From a virus: a DNA stretch of 39,492 nucleotides. The stretch's first letter is position 1. Each line of letters starts with the position of its first letter. The notes beneath the pieces were generated by a model, which had not been told where the DNA came from, ran no database searches, and saw only the letters and a program-made list of their open reading frames with translations. The stretch lies in IMG/VR virus record IMGVR_UViG_3300010158_000154, positions 1 to 39,492 of that record. The stretch is one strand, 5' to 3'. This document shows, piece by piece, positions 1 to 8,474 of the stretch. Made by a program: the position numbers and the translations under genes.

Positions 1-1539
1 GCGACCGACTCGAAAGACCCCCCGGCATTGGGGGTTGGCGGGGGCGATGCTATAGATACCCACCCTATTTTAATTCACGAAGAAAAACAGGCGACCCCCA
101 CCCCCGTGCCCCCCGTGGTCAAACCTGCCCTTGATCCAAAAAATATAAAAACTATGGAAGAGGCTTATGCTTTTTTCATTGAAGCCTACCGGAATAAACC
201 CGTCGAGTTCGTCGAGAATGTTTTGAAAGCTACGCCTCTGCCTTGGCAGCGGGAGTTTTTAATTGCGCTGGCGAGGGGCGAGCGGCGCATTTCAGTCCGT
301 GCAGGTCACGGAGTCGGCAAGTCTACGGTGTGTTCTTGGGCGTTAGTTTGGTTCATGCTAACACGTTATCCACAGAAATCGGTTGTTACTGCCCCCACTG
401 CTGGTCAGCTATTCGACGCATTGTTTTCTGAAGTAAAACGGTGGGTCAACGCCCTGCCCGAATATTTGAAAGACAATCTTGATGTATTCTCCGACCGCAT
501 CGTGCACAAACACGCACCGGAATCTTCGTTCATGTCGGCGCGTACTTCATCCGCCGATAGACCGGAAGCCCTAGCCGGTATTCATTCTGAGAACGTGCTT
601 ATTATTTGCGACGAGGCTTCGGCTATCCCCGAACCCGTATTTGAATCGGCAGCGGGTTCTATGTCGGGTCACTCTGCAACGACCGTGCTTATCGGGAACC
701 CCACCCGTAATACCGGCTTATTTTTTAAGACGCATCATCAGCTTAAATCCGATTGGTTTACGATGCACGTCTCTTGCCGCGACAACCCGCTTGTCTCGGA
801 AGATTTTATCGAACAGATCAAAGCCACATACGGTGAAGTCAGCAATGCGTTCCGTGTCCGCGTGCTTGGCGAGTTCTCCCTGCGCGAAGATGATGTCCTT
901 ATCGCGGCGGAGTTGGTTGAAGGAGCGATGGAGCGAGATGTTGTGCTCGACCGGCACGAGCCGATTGTGTACGGTATCGACGTGGCGCGGTTCGGCGATG
1001 ACCGGACTTGTATCGTCAAGCGGCAAGGGCAGATTGTTACGGAAATAAAAAGTTGGACCGGTGCCGATCTTATGGAAACGGTCGGAAGGATTGTGCATGA
1101 ATCCGAGATTGATAAGCCTTCTGAAATTTGCGTTGATAGTATCGGACTGGGGTCTGGTGTTGCTGACCGTCTACGCGAGCTTGGATATAACGTGCGCGAT
1201 GTTAATGTGTCTGAATCATCGGCGATGAACCCCCAGGCTGCCCGCCTCCGTGATGAACTTTGGCTGGCAGTGCGCGATTGGCTTAATCAGCGCACCTGCA
1301 AAATACCCCGCTCGGATGAGTTGAGGCAGGAACTTTGTGCACCGACTTATGGTTTTACCTCCAACGGAAAGATTAAGGTTGAAGGTAAATCCGAGATGAA
1401 GCGGCGCGGTATGCGGTCGCCTGACATCGCGGATGCTCTCTGCCTAACTTTCGCCAGCGGAGCGGCAATGGTAGGGGGCCGAGCGAGTCGATGGGTATCC
1501 GGCAAGTCCCTAAAACGCGCCATTGCGGGCGTGGTGTAA
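1..1539 (+). CDS. terL: Terminase large subunit (3' part; gene begins at 39334 across the circular junction)
   Basis: This is the ATPase and nuclease motor that packages DNA through the portal. The frame is open from base 1 and continuous with the ATG at 39334 once the 123-bp terminal repeat is collapsed, giving about 524 aa. The Walker A motif RAGHGVGKST lies near residues 112-121 of the full protein and the Walker B CDEAS near 215-219. The C-terminal RNase H-like nuclease shows GIDVARFGDD, then a VDSIG segment, then PDIADAL, which supply the expected acidic residues. The N-terminal roughly 60 residues are Pro-rich and encoded by dense G and C tracts. The TTG at 28 is in frame but is not the natural start. 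The small subunit lies directly upstream at 38937-39341. Confidence 0.93.
   Translation, partial: ATDSKDPPALGVGGGDAIDTHPILIHEEKQATPTPVPPVVKPALDPKNIKTMEEAYAFFIEAYRNKPVEFVENVLKATPLPWQREFLIALARGERRISVRAGHGVGKSTVCSWALVWFMLTRYPQKSVVTAPTAGQLFDALFSEVKRWVNALPEYLKDNLDVFSDRIVHKHAPESSFMSARTSSADRPEALAGIHSENVLIICDEASAIPEPVFESAAGSMSGHSATTVLIGNPTRNTGLFFKTHHQLKSDWFTMHVSCRDNPLVSEDFIEQIKATYGEVSNAFRVRVLGEFSLREDDVLIAAELVEGAMERDVVLDRHEPIVYGIDVARFGDDRTCIVKRQGQIVTEIKSWTGADLMETVGRIVHESEIDKPSEICVDSIGLGSGVADRLRELGYNVRDVNVSESSAMNPQAARLRDELWLAVRDWLNQRTCKIPRSDELRQELCAPTYGFTSNGKIKVEGKSEMKRRGMRSPDIADALCLTFASGAAMVGGRASRWVSGKSLKRAIAGVV
366..374 (+). promoter_or_regulatory. Perfect DnaA-box sequence
   Basis: TTATCCACA, the consensus DnaA box, inside the terminase gene. 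It is one of five perfect copies in the window, all reading TTATCCACA on the + strand. Its position in a coding region means function is uncertain. Confidence 0.3.
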
Positions 1540-1581
1540 TTCGGGTATATTCCGAGCAATTCCCTTTACAGGACCGATGCG

Positions 1582-1830
1582 ATGAAAAACAAATTCTCAA
1601 ACCTGCACGATGCGTTTGCTACTGCGAACTCTAACATTTCCATGACCCCGCAGGGGTCTGGCGGGTTTGATTTGCATCCTGATACTCTCGCGCCAAAGAA
1701 AGCGTCGATGAAGCCACAGTCACCTGCCCAGCACGCGGCGGTTACTAAAGCTGGTCGCACAAGTGCGGTCAAGCGTAAAGTTGCGGCAGGATTGCCGTTG
1801 ATCGGTTCCAAACCAGTTGTAGGAATGTAA
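1582..1830 (+). CDS. Hypothetical protein, 82 aa
   Basis: This small basic protein is not recognised. An AGGA Shine-Dalgarno precedes the ATG by about 8 nt. The C-terminal half is rich in Ala, Lys and Pro, and no membrane segment is visible. It is the first gene after terL and the first of several small basic proteins between terminase and portal, so it is probably transcribed with the late operon. It could be a minor virion or DNA-associated protein, which is inference from position only. Confidence 0.7.
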   Translation: MKNKFSNLHDAFATANSNISMTPQGSGGFDLHPDTLAPKKASMKPQSPAQHAAVTKAGRTSAVKRKVAAGLPLIGSKPVVGM

Positions 1831-1832
1831 TA

Positions 1833-2006
1833 ATGTTTAAAGAAAAAACCAAAATGCCAAAGACCCTTCATGGCGCGATGCACAAGAAGGGTGCGCCCGA
1901 TCCAGCAAACTTTGGTAAGGGCGAAGCGCAGATAAAACCAAAGGCTAGAAAAGATAATGGCGTAAAGCCAACGCAGTTTATGAAAGCATCCAAAAAAGGT
2001 ATGTGA
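1833..2006 (+). CDS. Small Lys-rich hypothetical protein, 57 aa
   Basis: The ATG at 1833 follows the previous stop by 2 nt, with AGGA about 8 nt upstream, and the reading frame ends in TGA at 2006. The product is strongly basic, with about a dozen lysines, no predicted membrane segment and a C-terminus ending KKGM. Short Lys-rich proteins of this kind recur here (see also 2371-2499 and 2847-2999). They could neutralise packaged DNA or be minor head components, but no function is established. Confidence 0.65.
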   Translation: MFKEKTKMPKTLHGAMHKKGAPDPANFGKGEAQIKPKARKDNGVKPTQFMKASKKGM

Positions 2007-2007
2007 G

Positions 2008-2361
2008 ATGATTGAAGACCTTGTTTCCCATGCTTTTGCGATTCGTAACGCTGCGCATCTTGCGCATTGGTCTACGAAATCTTTTTCCGAGCATATGGCA
2101 TTGGGAAGTTTCTACGACGAAGTGATTGAAAAAATCGACGGGATCGTAGAAGCATATCAAGGTTGGTTTGGTTTAATTGGCCCCGTGCCGCAGAAAACTA
2201 TGTCTAAAGACCACATCGCCAAACAAATTGGCGACGAAGCGATTTGGATTGCTGACAACCGTGCAAAGATAGCGCAAGGGATTACGCTGCTTCAAAACCT
2301 TATTGATGATTTGCTCGCGTTGTATTCATCGACCCATTATAAACTAGTCAACCTGAAATAA
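2008..2361 (+). CDS. Ferritin/Dps-like four-helix protein (DUF5856-like), 117 aa
   Basis: This all-alpha protein has the sequence pattern of the Dps/ferritin-like fold. An AHW motif (H20) is followed by H29, D44 and E48. The H29-D44-E48 spacings (15 and 4) match the H63-D78-E82 ferroxidase spacing of E. coli Dps, and AHW matches the Dps AHW at H51 with a three-residue shorter loop. The match continues through FYDE and the IDGIVEAY helix. Known relatives in phages are annotated as DUF5856; that name is recalled, not searched. An AAGGT sequence lies upstream of the ATG. The likely role is iron or oxidative protection, or DNA binding, but loss of the ferroxidase function is equally possible. Confidence 0.6.
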   Translation: MIEDLVSHAFAIRNAAHLAHWSTKSFSEHMALGSFYDEVIEKIDGIVEAYQGWFGLIGPVPQKTMSKDHIAKQIGDEAIWIADNRAKIAQGITLLQNLIDDLLALYSSTHYKLVNLK

Positions 2362-2370
2362 GGCAAACCC

Positions 2371-2499
2371 ATGCGTAAATATGCTCCTACAAAGTTTGAA
2401 AAGACCAAGGCCGATGTTAAGTCCGATAAGGGTATGAAAGAAGGCGGCAAAAAAGATATGGCTCGTGATAAAGCTATGATGAAGGGTAAAAAGAAATGA
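2371..2499 (+). CDS. Small Lys/Met-rich hypothetical protein, 42 aa
   Basis: The ATG is preceded by AAGG at about 8 nt, and the stop overlaps the next start as ATGA (2496-2499), indicating translational coupling. The peptide is extremely basic, with a KGKKK tail. Function is unknown. Like its neighbours, it may be a DNA-binding or head-associated peptide. Confidence 0.6.
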   Translation: MRKYAPTKFEKTKADVKSDKGMKEGGKKDMARDKAMMKGKKK

Positions 2500-2834
2500 G
2501 CAAGCTGCAAAGAGACGCTGCTGGTAATATTTATCCTGACATTATCGGAAAGTTTGGTACGTCCCAAACCATCACTGCCGGTGCCACTAGCACGCAGTCA
2601 ACCGCGTTTGGGCAGGAAACAACTCTTGTACGCGTAGCTACTACAAACCTGACTGGCGCAGGTGCGCATATTACTTTGGCTACAGGCACAAACCCAACGG
2701 CTACAACGAATGACGCAATGGTTCCTTGCGGTTTAATTACGTATGTGGTTGTTTCGCCTGGCGATAAAATTGCCGTGCTTCGCGGTGCAAGCACGAACAT
2801 TGATGTTAGCCTTACCGAAATCACCAACGTTTAA
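2496..2834 (+). CDS. Putative head decoration or minor structural protein, 112 aa
   Basis: The composition is rich in Thr, Ala, Gly and Val with alternating beta-type segments, typical of a small secreted-looking virion protein without a signal peptide. It is coupled by ATGA to the preceding basic peptide and lies just before the portal. No catalytic motif is visible. Position and composition suggest a capsid or tail accessory protein, but the family is not recognised. Confidence 0.55.
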   Translation: MSKLQRDAAGNIYPDIIGKFGTSQTITAGATSTQSTAFGQETTLVRVATTNLTGAGAHITLATGTNPTATTNDAMVPCGLITYVVVSPGDKIAVLRGASTNIDVSLTEITNV

Positions 2835-2846
2835 GAGTATTACATC

Positions 2847-2999
2847 ATGCCTTTGACTAAAAAAGGTGCTAAGATTCAATCGGCTATGAAAAAAGAATAC
2901 GGTGCCAAAAAAGGCGAATCCGTATTTTATGCTTCTATTAATGCGGGCAAGGTCAAAGGTGCCGAAGGCACCAAAGCCAAAGCAACACGGAAGAAATAA
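2847..2999 (+). CDS. Small basic phage protein, 50 aa
   Basis: The frame runs from the ATG at 2847 to TAA at 2999, whose last A is the first base of the portal ATG (TAATG overlap). The sequence starts MPLTKKG and contains GESVFYASINAGK, a pattern common to short phage proteins encoded beside portal genes. Function is unknown. The tight coupling to the portal gene suggests co-expression. Confidence 0.7.
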   Translation: MPLTKKGAKIQSAMKKEYGAKKGESVFYASINAGKVKGAEGTKAKATRKK

Positions 3000-5236
3000 T
3001 GGCGAGCAATTACGCAGGGATGTCGCAATCGTCGCAAGACGCATTGCTCGGCGAGGATTATACCGCGAAGCCAACGCAGTTTAACAACGAGCCTGATCCG
3101 CACGAGGAGATGTCTGAGTCGCAGTTTTCTGCGAGCGTAAAGTCGTCGATTGATGACGCTGTAGATTATATTGATGGTTTTGTTGCACCAGGCCGTGCGC
3201 AAGCTACGCAATATTATCGCGGTGATCCGCTTGGCAACGAAGAAGAAGGTCGTAGCCAAATTGTTATGACCGAAGTGCGCGATGTAGTGCAAGCGATGAT
3301 TCCATCATTGCTCCGCATTTTTACTGCTTCCGAGCAGGTTGTAGAGTACGCACCGCGTAACGAACGTACAATCGAGATCGCCGAGCAAGCCACGGATTAT
3401 GTAAACTTTGTATTTTATAACGATAACCCTGGCTTTAGCATTTTGCACAGTGCGTTTAAAGACGCGCTTGTGCGTAAGACCGGCATTATCAAATGGCGTT
3501 GGTCCGAAGATACTGAGATTAGCGAAGCCGAATATACCGGTTTGAACCAAGCCGAAGTTTCTATCTTAACGCAAGACGAAAGTTGCGAATTAGTTAAGAT
3601 GGAAGAGATCGTGCACCAGAAAGCCGTGATTGGACCGGATGGTCAACAGATCGCGCCTCCTGAAGTGAAGTTTAACGTTACAATCCGCCGTAAAGTTCCG
3701 CGCAATAAAGTTGTAATTGAGTCTGTTCCGCCAGAAGAGTTTTTGATTGCCCGCGAGGCACGGGATTTAGACACCGCTGCATATGTGGGGCATCGTTCGT
3801 TGCGTACGATGTCCGAACTTATTGCTATGGGCTACGAGCGCGAAGAGATTGAGAAGTACGCCGGTCAGGGCGATGTTTTCAGCATCAACTACGAAGCGCA
3901 AACTCGTAACCCCGCAATCATGTCGTTTATGATGCACGCGGATAATCCAGACCCCGCGATGCGCCGTATATTGTACGTCGAGTCATACGTTCGTATAGAT
4001 AAAGACGGTGACGGCATCGCTGAGTTGCGGAAAGTTTGCTCGCTCGGCAACGCGCATCATATCCTGCACGATGAAATTGCGACAGACGTACCATTCGCGT
4101 TTTTCTGCCCCGATCCAGAACCGCATATGATTATTGGTCAGTCTATTGCTGACCAAACTAGCGATTTGCAACGGATCAAGACATCCATTGTCCGCAACAC
4201 GCTAGATTCGCTTGCCCAGACAATCCATCCTCGCACCGTTGTGGTCGAGGGTCAGGTTAATATGGACGATGTGATGAACAACGAAACGGGCGCGATCATT
4301 CGTGCCCGTGCGCCTGGAATGGTGCAGCCTTTGGCTGAACCTTTCGTCGGGCAAAGTGCGATGCCATTGATTGCGTACATGGATGATGTCCGTGCGCAAC
4401 GGACTGGTATCTCGGCGGCTTCCCAAGGACTTAACCCAGACGTTCTGCAATCAACCACAGCCTCGGCGGTCAATGCCACGGTGCAAGGTGCGCAAGAACG
4501 TATTGAATTGGTTGCCCGTTTGTTTGCTGAGAATGGCATGAAACGGTTGTTTAAGGGTTTATTAAAACTTCTAATTCGTCACCAAGATCAACCCCGCATG
4601 GTTCGTTTGCGTGGCAAGTGGGTGCAGATCGACCCAAAATATTGGGACGCAGATATGGACGTGCAGGTCAATGTGGCGTTGGGTCACGGCACTGACAGCG
4701 AAAAGATGCAGTTCTTGATGATGGTTGCTCAAAAGCAAGAACAAATTATGCAAACTCTTGGTCCGTCGAATCCGTTAGTTGACGCAAGCCAATACCGCAA
4801 CACACTCGCACAAATCTGTACCCTTGCAGGGTTTAAAGACGCGAGCCGGTATTTCAAGCCGGTAGATATGCAAGTCGTGCAACAGATGTTGCAACAGCAA
4901 CAGCAGAATCAACCGCCTGATCCGAACATGATGCTTGTTCAGATTGAGCAACAGAAAGTTCAAGCCAAGACTCAAATTGATGCGGCAAAACTTCAAGCGG
5001 ATGCGCAAGACTCGATGCGCAAGAATCAACTTGAACAGCAGAAAATGCACTTGGATGCAATGGTTCGTATGGCTGACATCGAAGCCAAGTACGGTACACA
5101 AGTCAACATTGCTCACGTCGAAGCCATGATCGCCCGCGACCAAGAAATGTCTAAGGCGCAGATTGGCGCGAATGTCGATATGCACGGTCAGCTAGTCCAA
5201 GCATTATCCGCGCCGATGGGACCGCCTAATGCTTGA
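2999..5236 (+). CDS. Portal protein (head-to-tail connector), 745 aa
   Basis: The portal forms the dodecameric DNA channel at one capsid vertex and docks the terminase. The length, the acidic N-terminus, the VMTEVRDVVQAMIPSLLRIF segment near residues 87-106 and the position between terminase and scaffold fit the large portals of podoviruses. The last 130 residues contain a Gln-rich run and a long predicted coiled coil, as in portals with a C-terminal barrel. It starts at TAATG overlapping the previous stop. The following gene starts inside its last codons (ATGCTTGA). Identity rests on overall resemblance and synteny rather than on a catalytic motif. Confidence 0.9.
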   Translation: MASNYAGMSQSSQDALLGEDYTAKPTQFNNEPDPHEEMSESQFSASVKSSIDDAVDYIDGFVAPGRAQATQYYRGDPLGNEEEGRSQIVMTEVRDVVQAMIPSLLRIFTASEQVVEYAPRNERTIEIAEQATDYVNFVFYNDNPGFSILHSAFKDALVRKTGIIKWRWSEDTEISEAEYTGLNQAEVSILTQDESCELVKMEEIVHQKAVIGPDGQQIAPPEVKFNVTIRRKVPRNKVVIESVPPEEFLIAREARDLDTAAYVGHRSLRTMSELIAMGYEREEIEKYAGQGDVFSINYEAQTRNPAIMSFMMHADNPDPAMRRILYVESYVRIDKDGDGIAELRKVCSLGNAHHILHDEIATDVPFAFFCPDPEPHMIIGQSIADQTSDLQRIKTSIVRNTLDSLAQTIHPRTVVVEGQVNMDDVMNNETGAIIRARAPGMVQPLAEPFVGQSAMPLIAYMDDVRAQRTGISAASQGLNPDVLQSTTASAVNATVQGAQERIELVARLFAENGMKRLFKGLLKLLIRHQDQPRMVRLRGKWVQIDPKYWDADMDVQVNVALGHGTDSEKMQFLMMVAQKQEQIMQTLGPSNPLVDASQYRNTLAQICTLAGFKDASRYFKPVDMQVVQQMLQQQQQNQPPDPNMMLVQIEQQKVQAKTQIDAAKLQADAQDSMRKNQLEQQKMHLDAMVRMADIEAKYGTQVNIAHVEAMIARDQEMSKAQIGANVDMHGQLVQALSAPMGPPNA

Positions 5237-5474
5237 GCACGATCTAATTAACCAAGCGCAAGCCTTCGCAGATTCCGAAGCAGTAACCGAACTTCTTAAT
5301 CGTCTTGAACAGAAGTTCATTGAAGATTGGAAAGCTACTGTTCCGGTGGGCACGGACACACGGGAACACTTTTACCGTATGATCCTTGCAATTAACGCTC
5401 TTCGCGCCGAATTAAAAAACGTTGCCCAGAGTACCAAAATCAAAGATTGGAACCGCCGCTTGCGCGGGACATAA
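5229..5474 (+). CDS. Hypothetical protein between portal and scaffold, 81 aa
   Basis: This is a mostly alpha-helical, charged protein with no membrane segment. Its start overlaps the portal stop by 8 nt, so it is translationally coupled. Small genes in this place often encode head-assembly accessories, but the family is not recognised. Confidence 0.7.
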   Translation: MLEHDLINQAQAFADSEAVTELLNRLEQKFIEDWKATVPVGTDTREHFYRMILAINALRAELKNVAQSTKIKDWNRRLRGT

Positions 5475-5491
5475 CTTTAAGGTAAAAATCT

Positions 5492-6490
5492 ATGACCGAT
5501 ACGGCGATTACAGCCACCGGCCTCACGGGCGCTGCCCAATCATTCGAAGCGCTGCTTGCCGGGGGAAGCCCCGATCTCAACGCGCCAGAATACACGGAAG
5601 CGCCTACTGAAGCCCCTGCCCAAGAAGCAGAGGCGTTTGAGGGTGAAGTCAACGAGGATGAGACGGCGGATGCGCAAGCAGAAGTTGCCTCGGAAGATCA
5701 ACCCGCCGCTGAAGACGAAGATACTGATGGCTCCCAACCAGAAGTCCAGCTAGTCACCGTAACTATTAACGGCAAGACCGAGCAGATTCCCTTGGAAGAG
5801 GCAGTCAAAGGTTATCAGAGACAAGCGGATTATTCGCGGAAAACTTCCGCTTTGTCAGAAGAACGCAAGGCGTTTGAGGCAGAGCGGCAGACAGTAACAC
5901 AGGAACGTGCGCAGTACGCCCAACTTCTAACCGCGCTCCAACAGCAAGTTCAGGCCAACTTGCAACAGGAACCGGATTGGCAGAGGCTCTACGATACCGA
6001 TCCTTTAGAGTATGTGCGACAAAAAGACGTTTGGCGTGAACGACAAGACAAGCTGGCAGCAGCACAGTTTGAGTCGCAACGGCTAACGGCTTTACAGGCG
6101 CAAGAACAGCAAGCCTATCTTGCCAAGTTGGTACAAGAGAACCGTGCAAAACTCACGGAAGCTATTCCAGCCTGGAAAGATACGAAAAAATGGGAAGCAG
6201 ATCGTCCCAAGTTACTCGAATACGGGCAGAAGCTAGGCTTCTCCGCCGAGGAACTTAACCAGACGTATGATTCCCGCGCCGTGGTGGCTTTATACAAAGC
6301 CATGCAGTTTGATGCCTTAAACACAAATCGGCCACAACCGGTTACGAACAAAGGGCCAAAAACTGCATCTGCGGGGTCTGCTTCCAACGCACCTAAGTCC
6401 GCATCTGATGTTACCAAAGCGAAACAACGTCTCGCACAGTCTGGGAAAATCGGCGATGCCGCTTCCCTTTTTGAAGCTTTTTTGGATTAA
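5492..6490 (+). CDS. Capsid scaffolding protein, 332 aa
   Basis: It likely forms the internal scaffold on which the capsid shell assembles. The first roughly 90 residues are acidic and low in complexity (Glu, Ala and Asp rich). They are followed by a beta segment (LVTVTINGK), the QADYSRKT motif typical of phage scaffolds, and a long Gln-rich coiled coil (about residues 120-200). It lies between portal and major capsid genes, the usual place for this function. AAGG stands about 9 nt before the ATG. No protease domain is visible. Confidence 0.85.
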   Translation: MTDTAITATGLTGAAQSFEALLAGGSPDLNAPEYTEAPTEAPAQEAEAFEGEVNEDETADAQAEVASEDQPAAEDEDTDGSQPEVQLVTVTINGKTEQIPLEEAVKGYQRQADYSRKTSALSEERKAFEAERQTVTQERAQYAQLLTALQQQVQANLQQEPDWQRLYDTDPLEYVRQKDVWRERQDKLAAAQFESQRLTALQAQEQQAYLAKLVQENRAKLTEAIPAWKDTKKWEADRPKLLEYGQKLGFSAEELNQTYDSRAVVALYKAMQFDALNTNRPQPVTNKGPKTASAGSASNAPKSASDVTKAKQRLAQSGKIGDAASLFEAFLD

Positions 6491-6506
6491 CAGAAGGTAA
6501 ATAATC

Positions 6507-7496
6507 ATGGCTATCGCAACAAATACACTTACCCGTTATGACGGGTATCGCTCGGTTCGCGAAGACCTCGCGAACGTCATCTATAACATTTCGCCAGTTG
6601 ACGTTCCTTTCATGTCGAACGTTGGTCGCGAAAATGTAAAGAACACTTACTACGAGTGGCAGACCGACAACCTTGCAGCAGCTTCGTCTTCGAACGCACA
6701 GCTTGAAGGTAACGACTACAACGGCACCGCGACTTCGCGTACGCCTACGCAGCGTGTTGGTAACTACACGCAGATCAGTTCCAAGATCATCGAAACTTCG
6801 GGCACTCTCGAAGCAGTAGATAAGGCTGGTATGCGTTCGTATCTTGCCTACGAACTTGCTAAGGCAGCTTCGGAACTCAAGCGTGATATGGAATCGACGT
6901 TGACCGCTGGTCAGGTTTCGGTTGCAGGTAACAACACGACCGCCCGCGTAACCGCAGGTTTTGGTTCGTGGCTCATCACCAACAGCTATTCCGGCACGTC
7001 CGGTACGGCTCCTGTGATGTCCGGTGGTTCGGGTTCTCTCGATGGTACGCCCGCAACGGCTGCTGGCGCGGGTACCGCCCGTGCGTTCACTGAAACCTTG
7101 CTCAAGACCGCCGTACAGGGCGTTTGGACGCAGGGTGGTGATCCGAAGGTTCTGATGGTCGGCCCTTTCAACAAGACCGTTGTTTCCGGCTTCACCGGCA
7201 TCGCAACCCGCTTCCGTGACGTTCCTGCTGGCTCTCAAGCAGAAATCATCGGTGCAGCAGACGTGTACGTTTCCGACTTCGGTACCGTAAACGTTGTGCC
7301 TAACCGCTTCCAGCCTGAAGCCACTGCTTACGTCATGGACCCTGAGTACGCTTCGGTCGGCTATCTCCGCAACTTCCGCACGGAAGTTCTTGCGAAGACA
7401 GGCGATGCTGAAAAGCGTATGATTATCGTGGAATACGGTCTGAAAGTTCGTCAGCAGAAGTCACACGCTGCTGTCCGCGATCTTACCACTTCGTAA
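6507..7496 (+). CDS. Major capsid protein (SU10/DUF5309-type HK97 fold), 329 aa
   Basis: This is the main shell protein. The N-terminus (residues 1-60), with an aromatic RYDGYRSVREDL segment and SPVDVPFMSNVGR, is characteristic of the SU10-type capsid family (DUF5309). The middle is Gly, Ser and Thr rich, and the C-terminal part has the VNVVPNRF strand and an EYGLKV end. AGAAGG precedes the ATG by 9 nt. Codon choice (cgt, ggt, ttc, aac) is more biased than in neighbouring genes, as expected for the most highly expressed gene. A strong hairpin follows the stop. Confidence 0.9.
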   Translation: MAIATNTLTRYDGYRSVREDLANVIYNISPVDVPFMSNVGRENVKNTYYEWQTDNLAAASSSNAQLEGNDYNGTATSRTPTQRVGNYTQISSKIIETSGTLEAVDKAGMRSYLAYELAKAASELKRDMESTLTAGQVSVAGNNTTARVTAGFGSWLITNSYSGTSGTAPVMSGGSGSLDGTPATAAGAGTARAFTETLLKTAVQGVWTQGGDPKVLMVGPFNKTVVSGFTGIATRFRDVPAGSQAEIIGAADVYVSDFGTVNVVPNRFQPEATAYVMDPEYASVGYLRNFRTEVLAKTGDAEKRMIIVEYGLKVRQQKSHAAVRDLTTS

Positions 7497-7504
7497 TCTC
7501 TAAC

Positions 7505-7535
7505 GGGGGCGGTGTAAAAGCCGCCCCCACTACTT
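7505..7535 (+). terminator. Hairpin after the capsid gene (terminator or attenuator)
   Basis: A perfect 8-bp GC stem, GGGGGCGG (7505-7512) with CCGCCCCC (7521-7528), has an 8-nt loop and is followed by ACTACTTTT. The weak T run suggests partial termination, which would lower expression of downstream tail genes relative to capsid. Confidence 0.6.
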
Positions 7536-7545
7536 TTGGAATCCC

Positions 7546-7848
7546 ATGAAAAAACTTCTTGATATTGACCCGATCACCGGCATTCGTCACGTTTTCAACT
7601 ATGATGATATGACCGATGAAGCGACAATTACCGCCGAACAAGACGTTAGCGATATTATCGAGTCTAATAAGCGGGCATATAACGATGCGCCTGATAGGCA
7701 TGGAGAATGGTCGCGAGTAGCCCAAATTCCGATGGTCATTTACATGGACCTCAAGAAAAAAGGCATATTGGACGATCAAGTTGCTTTGAAACGGTGGTTA
7801 AATGACCCCGACAATAAATACTTCCGTACCAAATCTGGAACAATTTAA
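7546..7848 (+). CDS. Hypothetical head-tail region protein, 100 aa
   Basis: The product is charged and soluble, ends in a DPDNKYFRT segment and has no membrane segment. That C-terminal pattern is common in small phage proteins next to the capsid gene. TGGA stands about 7 nt before the ATG. The TAA stop overlaps the next ATG by 1 nt. The function is unknown; it may be a head-completion factor. Confidence 0.65.
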   Translation: MKKLLDIDPITGIRHVFNYDDMTDEATITAEQDVSDIIESNKRAYNDAPDRHGEWSRVAQIPMVIYMDLKKKGILDDQVALKRWLNDPDNKYFRTKSGTI

Positions 7849-8474
7849 TGGCTATTGCAACGTACACTGACTTACAAAGCGCAGCGGGTGACTGGCTCAA
7901 CCGTGCCGATCTTACGTCAGTGATTCCGACATTTATTTCGCTGGCAGAGGCGAAGTTTAATCGCGAATTGCGTACGCGGGACATGCTTTTGCGTTCCGAA
8001 GCCATTACTTCAAATGAATATGTATCTGTTCCAAGCGATTTCCTTGAGAATTATTCGCTAGAACTGAATATGACTCAAATCGGACCGCAACAGGCTTTAT
8101 CGTTTATCGGTCCGTTAGAAGCCAAAGTTTTAAAGGCTAACAAAATTACTGGTTTAGCCCGGTATTACACCATGATCGACGGTGCGTTTGAGATTCTACC
8201 CGCACCTGCGACCAATGCTGATATTATCCTTACGTATTATCAGCGGATTCCATCTCTTTCGGGTTCTGTAGCTACAAACTGGCTACTCACCAAATCTCCA
8301 GACCTATACCTTTATTCCACCCTGCTTGAAGCAGCACCTTATTTAAAAGACGATGCGCGTTTACAAATTTGGGCCGCAGCGCGTCAACAGGTTATGGACG
8401 CGATGGCGCTAGAAAGCGAACGGGCAATGCGTCCGTCTACCCAAATGGTCGCTCGTAAAAGAGGATTTTTCTGA
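7848..8474 (+). CDS. Head-tail adaptor protein, 208 aa
   Basis: It probably connects the portal to the tail. The N-terminal helical region (YTDLQSAAGDWLNRADL, then PTFISLAEAKFNREL) resembles the adaptor family that follows the capsid gene in podoviruses. The middle carries a beta segment and an ILTYYQRIP motif, and the C-terminus is a helix rich in Ala and Arg. It overlaps the previous stop and the next start by 1 nt each (TAATG and TGATG). The assignment rests on family resemblance and order. Confidence 0.75.
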   Translation: MAIATYTDLQSAAGDWLNRADLTSVIPTFISLAEAKFNRELRTRDMLLRSEAITSNEYVSVPSDFLENYSLELNMTQIGPQQALSFIGPLEAKVLKANKITGLARYYTMIDGAFEILPAPATNADIILTYYQRIPSLSGSVATNWLLTKSPDLYLYSTLLEAAPYLKDDARLQIWAAARQQVMDAMALESERAMRPSTQMVARKRGFF

